In this document: positions 1 to 6,229 of the stretch, in pieces
Layout: each line of letters begins with the position of its first letter
Numbering within the stretch: the stretch's first letter is position 1
DNA from: an uncultured Bacteroidales bacterium
GTDB lineage: Bacteria; Bacteroidota; Bacteroidia; Bacteroidales; UBA932
Reading direction: 5' to 3'
Assembly: GCA_946614205.1 (NCBI GenBank)
Contig: CAMOGR010000074.1
Location: 1-6,781, forward strand
Length of the DNA: 6,781 nt
Notes under the pieces: model-generated
Databases searched by the model: none
Told to the model about the DNA's origin: nothing
The model's input: the letters and a program-made list of their open reading frames with translations, nothing else
Made by a program: the position numbers and the translations under genes

Positions 1-1
1 C

Positions 2-1705
2 CCGCCTCTGGAGAACCCTGCGGCCGGCGGCAGTCTCACCGGCGTTTATCCCAGCACCGAAAAGCTCAAGGCCGGCGGCATTACCACCAAGGTCATGGGC
101 AAGCTGCAGCGGGCGGCGCTCGCCCTGTGCCTGCCAGAGATTCAGGAAACCCTTCCCGATTACGTGCTGAAGGCCCGCGGTCTCTGCCCCTTGCGTTTCG
201 CTCTCCAGAACATACACTTTCCCTCCGATACCCATTCCCTTGAGCTTGCCACCGAGCGGCTCAAATTCGAGGAACTGTTTTTCCTGCAGCTCAGCCTGCT
301 CAAGCAGCGCTACGTACGCAGCCGTGAAGACAGGGGCATAAAGATGAACCATGTGGGGCCGGCCTTCCATGCTTGCTACAACGCTCTGCCATACGACCTT
401 ACGGGTGCGCAGAAGAGAGTCATAAAAGAAATCCGGGACGACCTGTCCTGCGGTCACCAGATGAACCGCCTGCTGCAGGGCGACGTGGGCTCCGGCAAGA
501 CGATGGTCGCAGTTCTAAGTTGCCTCATTGCCAACGGCAACGGCTATCAGGCATGCATCATGGCGCCTACGGAAGTGCTTGCACGCCAGCATTTTGCCAA
601 CATCCAGAAGTATCTTGCCCCCACCGGTGTCCGGTGCGCCATACTCACCGGCAGCACCACCCAGAAGGAGCGCCGGCCGCTGCTTGAGGGGCTTGCCGAC
701 GGCAGCATAGGAATTGTGGTCGGCACTCATGCCCTCATCGAGGAGCCCGTGGTGTACAAGGCGCTCGGCCTTGCCGTCATCGACGAGCAGCACCGCTTCG
801 GCGTGAGCCAGCGTGCTGCCCTCTGGGCCAAAGGGCCTGGCGTGCCCCCGCACATTCTGGTCATGACCGCGACCCCCATACCGCGCACCCTGGCCATGAC
901 CCTCTACGGCGACCTCGACGTCTCCGTCATAGACGAGATGCCTCCCGGGCGCAAACCTGTGCAGACCATGCTGATAGGGCAGAACCGCCTCGGCGCCATG
1001 TACCGCTTCATGCGCGAGGAAATCGCCCGGGGCCGTCAGGTGTTCGTGGTGTATCCCATGATATTCATCAACGAAAAGATGGAGGACGTCTCCAACGTGG
1101 AGGCCGGTTACGAAGAAATCCTCAAGGCTTTCCCCCTCTCGGACGGCTACAAGGTTGCGATAGTGCATGGCAAGCAGTCCAATGAGGAGAAGACCTTCAA
1201 CATGGATGCGTTCGTGGCTGGCCGTGCGCAGATACTGGTGTCGACTACGGTCATTGAGGTGGGTGTGGACGTTCCCAACGCCAGCGTGATGGTGATACGC
1301 AGCGCCCAGCGCTTCGGCCTCAGCCAGCTCCACCAGCTTCGAGGGCGCGTAGGCAGGGGAGCGGAGAAGTCCTATTGCATACTCGTCAAGGACCCCAAGA
1401 CCGGGCAGGAAGCCCTCAGGCGCCTTGAGCTGATGTGCTCTACGGAGGACGGATTCGAGATTGCCGAACAGGACATGAAAATGCGCGGCCCCGGCGACCT
1501 GGAGGGTACGCAGCAGAGCGGTCTGCCGGTCAGCCTTAACATTGCGTCCCTTGCCCGCGACGGCATCCTGCTCGAGCAGGCCAGGGCTTTTGCCAAGTAC
1601 GTGCTCGACGCCGACCCAACACTCTCAAAGCCCGAGAATGCCCTTCTTGCCGCCGAACTCCGCAAAGGCAAGTATGACATACGGGATTACAGTAAGATTT
1701 CATAA
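2..1705 (+). CDS. recG: ATP-dependent DNA helicase RecG, 5' end missing
   Basis: RecG is a superfamily 2 double-stranded DNA translocase that remodels stalled replication forks and branch-migrates Holliday junctions in the cytoplasm. The frame is open from base 2, so the start lies outside the window; 567 residues are present. The family is usually about 690-700 residues, so roughly 130 N-terminal residues are missing. Numbering from base 2, the visible piece begins in the wedge (OB-fold) domain with the typical GVYPSTEKLKAGG stretch. It continues with Walker A GDVGSGKT (160-167, bases 479-502), the DEQH box within DEQHRFG (261-264, bases 782-793), motif III TATPIPRT (289-296, bases 866-889) and motif VI QLRGRVGRG (445-453, bases 1334-1360). 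The RecG-specific segment MRGPGDLEGTQQSG follows motif VI. All helicase motifs look intact and no frameshift is visible. The DEQH box and the C-terminal GPGDLEGT segment separate it from Mfd and PriA. The next gene starts 30 bases downstream on the same strand. Confidence 0.96.
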   Translation, partial: PPLENPAAGGSLTGVYPSTEKLKAGGITTKVMGKLQRAALALCLPEIQETLPDYVLKARGLCPLRFALQNIHFPSDTHSLELATERLKFEELFFLQLSLLKQRYVRSREDRGIKMNHVGPAFHACYNALPYDLTGAQKRVIKEIRDDLSCGHQMNRLLQGDVGSGKTMVAVLSCLIANGNGYQACIMAPTEVLARQHFANIQKYLAPTGVRCAILTGSTTQKERRPLLEGLADGSIGIVVGTHALIEEPVVYKALGLAVIDEQHRFGVSQRAALWAKGPGVPPHILVMTATPIPRTLAMTLYGDLDVSVIDEMPPGRKPVQTMLIGQNRLGAMYRFMREEIARGRQVFVVYPMIFINEKMEDVSNVEAGYEEILKAFPLSDGYKVAIVHGKQSNEEKTFNMDAFVAGRAQILVSTTVIEVGVDVPNASVMVIRSAQRFGLSQLHQLRGRVGRGAEKSYCILVKDPKTGQEALRRLELMCSTEDGFEIAEQDMKMRGPGDLEGTQQSGLPVSLNIASLARDGILLEQARAFAKYVLDADPTLSKPENALLAAELRKGKYDIRDYSKIS

Positions 1706-1735
1706 ATAATTGCTATATTGCAAAAATTTTATTTT
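1706..1735 (+). promoter_or_regulatory. AT-rich gap before lemA: translation initiation region, possible promoter
   Basis: This 30-base gap is almost entirely A/T, in sharp contrast to the GC-rich genes around it. It ends directly at the lemA ATG and has no Shine-Dalgarno sequence. Bacteroidota commonly use A/T-rich, unstructured leaders for initiation. TATATTG at 1714-1720 loosely resembles the Bacteroidota -7 element (TAnnTTTG), but I find no suitably spaced -33 TTTG. A promoter is therefore only possible. No GC-rich hairpin followed by a T run marks a terminator for recG. Confidence 0.3.
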
Positions 1736-2287
1736 ATGATTACAACAATCGCCATAATCGCAGTCGTCGTGCTGCTCGTTCTGTGGGTGATATCCGCACA
1801 GCGCAAGCTCGTAAATGCAGAAGAACTTACTAAGAATGCCATGAGCCAGATAGGCGTCCAGCAGAACAGCCGCTGGGATGCCCTCACCGCCCTGGTGGAG
1901 CTTCTCAAGTCTTACAACGAGCACGAATACAAAACTCTCAAAGACGTAATAGCCTCCCGCAAAGGCATAGACGCCAACAGCACAGCCGAACAGGCCCAGG
2001 CTCAGGAGAATCTCATCGACAGCGTCACGAGCCGTCTGGCGGTAGTGGTCGAACAGTATCCCGACCTCAAGGCAGATGCGATGTATGTCAAAACCATGGA
2101 TTCCGTCAACACCTATGAGAACCAGGTGCGTATGAGCCGCATGGTGTACAACGATTCCGTGACCCGCTACAACCGTCTTACCCGCCAGATTCCCGACAGC
2201 ATAGTCGCTTCCCTGTTCCATTTCACCGAGAAGCAGTATCTCCAGGAGAATGCGGCCAAGGCCGACATGCCTTCACTCAAGATCTAA
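1736..2287 (+). CDS. lemA: LemA family membrane-anchored protein
   Basis: The product has 183 residues. A hydrophobic N-terminal anchor covers roughly residues 2-20 (rich in I, V and L, ending near LVLWVISAQ), followed by a helical domain. Residues 38-64 (QIGVQQNSRWDALTALVELL and onward to NEHE) correspond to the conserved LemA stretch usually written QLKRR.DLIPNLVE..KGYA.HE. The C-terminal IPDSIVASLFHFTEKQYL matches the family's FP..L...FGF....YF ending. The basic KRR and the IPN of the usual motif are replaced here. LemA proteins are helical-bundle membrane proteins whose biochemical role is unknown. I chose the ATG at 1736 rather than the in-frame TTG at 1718, because the ATG start places the anchor at the very N-terminus and follows the AT-rich leader. 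The DUF2207 gene begins 6 bases after the stop, in the same frame. LemA and DUF2207 genes are commonly neighbours in bacteria, which suggests a joint envelope function. Confidence 0.9.
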   Translation: MITTIAIIAVVVLLVLWVISAQRKLVNAEELTKNAMSQIGVQQNSRWDALTALVELLKSYNEHEYKTLKDVIASRKGIDANSTAEQAQAQENLIDSVTSRLAVVVEQYPDLKADAMYVKTMDSVNTYENQVRMSRMVYNDSVTRYNRLTRQIPDSIVASLFHFTEKQYLQENAAKADMPSLKI

Positions 2288-2293
2288 GACAGC

Positions 2294-4006
2294 TTGAAGA
2301 GACTTTATGCTACAGTCCTGGCCCTGGCCGGGACTTTGACGCTTTGGGGCTACTCTTCCAGTGTCAACGACATACGCATATCGGTAAACCTTGCCGAGGA
2401 CGGCTCGGCCCGCATCACCGAGGTGTGGGACGTCGTGGTCGCAAGCGGCACCGAGTGGTACCTTGTACGGGAGAACCTCGGCGACATTGGCATAGAGGAT
2501 CTCGGCGTCACCGACGAAAAGGGCAATGTCTTCGTGAACGAAGGCGATTGGGACGTTGACCGCAGCATTGAAGGAAAAGCCCGCAGGTGCGGCCTTCACC
2601 GTACCGGCGGAGGATACGAAATATGCTGGGGCGTAGAGTCTTACGGTCCTCATACATGGACGGTGAGCTACACTCTAACAGGCGTAGTCAAGTCGCTTTC
2701 CGATTATGACGCCCTGCACATGCAGTTCGTATCTCCGGGGCTGTCGTCCCCTCCGCAGAACGTCAGCCTTTCCCTGACGGCACCGCAGCCGCTGAGCAGC
2801 GACAATTCCCGCATCTGGGGTTTCGGGTACCAGGGCAGCGTGGAATGGGACGGCGGCACAGTCAGCATGGCCTCCACTGAGCCTTTCTCCAGGCAGTCCT
2901 CGCTCATACTCCTGATTCGCTTCGACAAGGGCATTTTCAATCCCACGAGCATACGGAACGTGCCTTTCGATGACATCCTTCAGACGGCGATGGAGGGCAA
3001 CACCTTCTCCCGGGAGGAGGAGGACTGGGAAGACAAGCTTTCAGACATTATCGCGTACATCGCCACATTTTTCGTATTCATAGCTGCTATTGTGCGCCCA
3101 TTCTTGAAGGCGGGCAGGATAATTTCGGACCGCAGACGCATCAGGGAGATTTTCGGCGTCCGTACCCTTCCCGAGAGCCCCGACTGGGTCCGCACCGTCC
3201 CTTTCGGCGGCAAGTTCCTGGAGACATACTACGTTGCTTCGCATCTCAAAGGGGTGGATGACGATAAGTTCTCCATCATCCCGGCCTTCGTACTGCGCAT
3301 GCTCTATTACGGCGTGCTCACCAAGCGCAACGGGCCTTCCGGCAAGACGGAATTCGTCATAAATCCCGGGGCCGACCTCAGCTACATGGCCCCCAATTCG
3401 TCGGAAAAGGAATTTTTCGACATGCTCAAAGAGTCTGCCGGAGCCGACGGTGTGCTTCAGGAGTCCGAATTCAAGAAATGGACATCTTCCCACAAGAGCC
3501 GGGTGCGCTCCTGGACCAAGAGCCTTCACGCAGAAGTAGGGCGCGAATTCGAGGACGACGGACTGCTGTACGGCGGCCGTACCGACTACGAACGCCTTAT
3601 ACTCAATTCCCGGGGGTCTTCTCTTGCCCTTCAGTCCCTGGGATTCAAGAAGTTCCTGCAGGATTTCACCCTTGTGAGCGAACGCGAGTCTCCCGAGGTC
3701 TCCCTGTGGGGCGACTACCTTATCGTGGCTTCGCTCTTCGGCATCGCTGAACAGGTGGCCAAAGAGATGAACAAGATCTTTCCTCAGCTTCAGATAGGAG
3801 CGTTCACCATGGATCAGGGCGCCTTCAGCGACGTGTTCGTCATGTCCGACTCTCTCCGTATGCTTACGCGCTCCACCTACATGAGGGCATCATCATCTTC
3901 AGGGTCCTCATTCTCCGGCGGCTCCTTCGGAGGCTTCGGCGGTGGCGCTTCTTTCGGCGGAGGCGGTGGATTCAGCGGCGGCGGATTTGGCGGCGGCAGC
4001 AGATAG
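2294..4006 (+). CDS. DUF2207 domain membrane protein with glycine-rich C-terminal tail
   Basis: The product has 570 residues. Residues 1 to about 20 form a signal-like segment (KRL, then YATVLALAGTLTLWGY). An extracytoplasmic DUF2207 domain follows, opening with DIRISVNLAEDGSARITEVWD (26 onward) and running to about 240. One clear membrane segment lies at about 249-267 (IIAYIATFFVFIAAIV). The rest resembles the cytoplasmic half of the family. It contains a short helix-rich domain near 325-355, then FKKFLQDFTLVSER and LWGDYLIVASLFGIAEQVAK (471-490), which match the family's typical F..FL.DFS...ER and LW..YL.YA..LGIA motifs. The last 40 residues are almost only G, S and F. The start is inferred to be the TTG at 2294: the same frame is closed by the lemA stop at 2285-2287, and no ATG occurs before the signal segment. 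The function is unknown in this family. The six-base spacing suggests translational coupling with lemA. Confidence 0.85.
   Translation: MKRLYATVLALAGTLTLWGYSSSVNDIRISVNLAEDGSARITEVWDVVVASGTEWYLVRENLGDIGIEDLGVTDEKGNVFVNEGDWDVDRSIEGKARRCGLHRTGGGYEICWGVESYGPHTWTVSYTLTGVVKSLSDYDALHMQFVSPGLSSPPQNVSLSLTAPQPLSSDNSRIWGFGYQGSVEWDGGTVSMASTEPFSRQSSLILLIRFDKGIFNPTSIRNVPFDDILQTAMEGNTFSREEEDWEDKLSDIIAYIATFFVFIAAIVRPFLKAGRIISDRRRIREIFGVRTLPESPDWVRTVPFGGKFLETYYVASHLKGVDDDKFSIIPAFVLRMLYYGVLTKRNGPSGKTEFVINPGADLSYMAPNSSEKEFFDMLKESAGADGVLQESEFKKWTSSHKSRVRSWTKSLHAEVGREFEDDGLLYGGRTDYERLILNSRGSSLALQSLGFKKFLQDFTLVSERESPEVSLWGDYLIVASLFGIAEQVAKEMNKIFPQLQIGAFTMDQGAFSDVFVMSDSLRMLTRSTYMRASSSSGSSFSGGSFGGFGGGASFGGGGGFSGGGFGGGSR
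3885..4003 (+). repeat. Gly/Ser/Phe low-complexity coding tail of the DUF2207 protein
   Basis: This segment encodes about 40 residues of imperfect repeats such as SFSGGSFGG, SFGGGGG and FSGGGFGGG, built from recurring TTC-GGC-GGA and GGC-GGC codons. Gly/Ser-rich tails of this kind are characteristic of DUF2207 proteins and also of TPM-domain proteins, another LemA partner family. Many such tails end in an aromatic residue (SW or AW); this one ends in SR. The repetitive DNA could vary in length between strains by slippage. Confidence 0.75.
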
Positions 4007-4033
4007 ATGTTTTTATGAGATATTTAATTTGTT
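4007..4033 (+). promoter_or_regulatory. AT-rich gap before the peptidase gene: probable initiation region
   Basis: This 27-base A/T-rich gap ends at the peptidase ATG and has no Shine-Dalgarno sequence. TTAATTTG at 4024-4031 is close to the Bacteroidota -7 consensus TAnnTTTG. It lies so near the ATG that a transcript starting from it would begin at or after the start codon, and no properly spaced -33 element is visible. It is more likely an unstructured leader for ribosome entry. The T run at 4010-4014 is not preceded by a complementary stem, so I do not call a terminator. Confidence 0.25.
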
Positions 4034-6229
4034 ATGTATAAATATGTTATCAGCGGCCTTTGCGCCGCACTACTCATTATGGGTTGTACCAAGACAGACG
4101 AAGGCGCGGGCTACATCGGCCCCGGAGACCCCAAAATCGAAAACGGCCGCATGACGCCCGAAACGCTCCTTGCCATGGGGCGCCTGAGCGACCCCCAGCT
4201 CAGTCCCGACGGACAGTGGATACTGTATGGAGTGTCGTTCAACAGCATAGAAAAGAACAGCAGCTGCCGCAACCTGTGGCTCTGCCGTACAGACGGCTCC
4301 GACAACGTCCAGCTTACCCGTTATGCCAAAAGCGTCAGCAATGCCCGCTGGTCTGCCGACGGAGGGTCGCTGTTCTTCATCCAAGGGGGACAGATATGGA
4401 AGGCGCCGCTTGTAGGCGGCAAGCTTGGCAAGAAGGTCAAGCTCTCCGACGTTCCTTCCGGAATAAGCGAATTCAAACTTTCTGCTGACCAGAACCAGCT
4501 CATCTACATTTCCACCATAAAGAATCCCAAGGTGCAGCAGCCTGCCGATTCCGACCCTGCCCTGGACAAGGCGCAGGCCTATGCTACCGAAGATCTTATG
4601 TACCGCCACTGGGACCACTGGGTGACTGAGACACCACGCAGCTATGTGGCGAACCTCAGCGCCGGTCTCATCACCCCGGAGAACTCTCTGGACATCCTGG
4701 GCGACGAGCCCTGGGAACTTCCCACCGAGCCCTTCGGAGGAGCGGAACAGCTCGACTGGAGTCCTGACGGCCGCTATATCGCCTATTCCTGCCGCAAGCT
4801 CGCCGGCAAGCAGTACGCCTTCAGCACCAATACCGGCATATATGTATATGACCTGCTGACAGGGGAGACCGTTCCCGTGAAGGCCGACGGCGGCTACGAC
4901 ACCGACCCCGTGTGGAGCCCCGACGGCAGCCACCTTGCTTGGATTTCCATGGCTCGCGACGGATATGAGGCTGATGCCCAAAGGATTATGGTCTCGGAAG
5001 TGACTTCTTCCAACGACCCTGACGGCCAGAGCTTCGGCCTCTCCTTCGGCCCTGCACGCCAGCTTGCGGGATCCCTTGACCGCGACGCCGCAGGCCTTGC
5101 ATGGCACGACGGCGAACTGTGGTTCAACGCCCTTACGGACGGCATACAGGCCATCTTCAAGGTGGACCTTCAGGACAATGTGACGCGCATGACCCCCGCC
5201 GACTGGCCCTATGACTTCTTCACTCCTTTCGGCTGGGACGGTGAGCGCCTGCTGACCAGTTTCTACTCGCTCCATTTCCCTCTGGAGCTTGTGGCGGTTG
5301 AGCCTTCCAAGGAGGCTTTCGGCAACATCACCGAGGTCAACCGTTTCATTTTCGACTCCCTCGACGACGTCCGTACCGAGAGCGTGCTTGTCCCTACCGT
5401 GGACGGCAAGCAGATGCAGTGCTGGGTGATGTATCCTCCCGAATTCGACCCTTCGAAGCAGTATCCCGCCATTGAAATCGTCCTCGGAGGGCCCCAGGGC
5501 ACCAATTCCCAGGACTGGAGCTACCGCTGGTGCTACCGCCTCATGGCCCATCAGGGCTATATCGTCATAATGCCCAACCGCCGCGGCACCACCGCATTCG
5601 GCCAGGAGTGGAAGGAGCAGATCAGCGGCGACTACTGCGGCCTGAACATGCAGGACTACCTTAGCGCCGGCCGTTATATCAAGAGCCAGCCTTACGTGGG
5701 CAAGCTCGCCTGCGTGGGTGCGTCTTACGGCGGTTATTCGGCATACATGCTCGAGGGCCTGCACGGCGACCTGTTCGACTGTTTCATCGCTCACGCCGGC
5801 ATCTTTGACGAGGAGGCCCTGTGGTACACCACCGAAGAAATGTGGTTCGCCAACTGGGACAACGGAGGCCTTACCGAATATGCCTACACTCCCGGACAGC
5901 AGGGCCCCGCAGGCGACGGAATCACCTTCGGGGGCATGCAGCAGGCCGGTGCGCCTTACGCATCTACGCCGAAGGCCGTTCGTCATTATGCCAATTCGCC
6001 CAAATCGATGGTCACGCGGTGGCATACCCCCATACTTTGCATCCACGGAGGCATGGACTTCCGCATTCCTTACGAGCAGGGCATGGCTGCGTTCAACGCC
6101 GCCCAGATGATGGGAGTGCCCAGCAAGCTCGTGGTTTTCCCGGATGAGAACCACTGGATTCTGCAGCCGCAGAACGCACTCTACTGGCATCGTACTTTCT
6201 TTGACTGGCTCGACCGCTGGATGCACTGA
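4034..6229 (+). CDS. DPP5-like S9 family dipeptidyl-peptidase, predicted lipoprotein
   Basis: A serine exopeptidase of the prolyl oligopeptidase family (S9), predicted to release dipeptides from peptides in the periplasm or at the cell surface. The product has 731 residues. Residues 1-17 form a lipoprotein signal ending in LLIMG before Cys18; TKTDE follows the cysteine. A beta-propeller follows, with blade repeats LSPDGQWILY (from 56), WSADGG (106-111), WSPDGR (242) and WSPDGS (294), and the segment DLMYRHWDHW (187-196). The alpha/beta-hydrolase domain starts near 455. It contains GGPQG (485-489), nucleophile motif GASYGG with Ser564, Asp675 in HGGMDFR, and His707 in DENHW. The triad and the segments TTEEMWFANWD and QISGDY closely resemble P. 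gingivalis DPP5 as I remember it. That enzyme prefers hydrophobic P1 residues other than Pro, so the substrate is inferred from homology only. A stretch at about 613-651 looks about 26 residues longer than in that enzyme. The stop overlaps the next start by one base. Confidence 0.9.
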   Translation: MYKYVISGLCAALLIMGCTKTDEGAGYIGPGDPKIENGRMTPETLLAMGRLSDPQLSPDGQWILYGVSFNSIEKNSSCRNLWLCRTDGSDNVQLTRYAKSVSNARWSADGGSLFFIQGGQIWKAPLVGGKLGKKVKLSDVPSGISEFKLSADQNQLIYISTIKNPKVQQPADSDPALDKAQAYATEDLMYRHWDHWVTETPRSYVANLSAGLITPENSLDILGDEPWELPTEPFGGAEQLDWSPDGRYIAYSCRKLAGKQYAFSTNTGIYVYDLLTGETVPVKADGGYDTDPVWSPDGSHLAWISMARDGYEADAQRIMVSEVTSSNDPDGQSFGLSFGPARQLAGSLDRDAAGLAWHDGELWFNALTDGIQAIFKVDLQDNVTRMTPADWPYDFFTPFGWDGERLLTSFYSLHFPLELVAVEPSKEAFGNITEVNRFIFDSLDDVRTESVLVPTVDGKQMQCWVMYPPEFDPSKQYPAIEIVLGGPQGTNSQDWSYRWCYRLMAHQGYIVIMPNRRGTTAFGQEWKEQISGDYCGLNMQDYLSAGRYIKSQPYVGKLACVGASYGGYSAYMLEGLHGDLFDCFIAHAGIFDEEALWYTTEEMWFANWDNGGLTEYAYTPGQQGPAGDGITFGGMQQAGAPYASTPKAVRHYANSPKSMVTRWHTPILCIHGGMDFRIPYEQGMAAFNAAQMMGVPSKLVVFPDENHWILQPQNALYWHRTFFDWLDRWMH

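Noticed and set aside
515..1333. A 272-codon minus-strand open frame inside recG, and similar ones inside lemA (1700-2221) and the DUF2207 gene (3041-3529)
   Set aside because: All are in codon register with the sense gene and have the same codon-usage explanation. The sense frames carry clear family motifs, whereas the antisense translations do not.
1718..1735. Upstream TTG start for lemA adding MQKFYF
   Set aside because: The ATG at 1736 gives a clean N-terminal anchor, and the added residues lie in the AT-rich leader. The upstream start is less likely, though not impossible.
4001..4016. Possible rho-independent terminator at the T run after the Gly-rich tail
   Set aside because: The GGC-rich repeats before the T run are not self-complementary on one strand, so no stem can form there.
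4007..4018. A three-codon ORF (ATG TTT TTA TGA) just after the DUF2207 stop
   Set aside because: It is too short to judge and has no ribosome-binding context. It is likely chance in an AT-rich gap.
2..6229. The first four genes are all in the same reading frame
   Set aside because: The stops between them are clear and each protein has its own N-terminal features. The shared frame has about a 1 in 27 chance of arising at random, so only the lemA/DUF2207 junction is kept as a finding.
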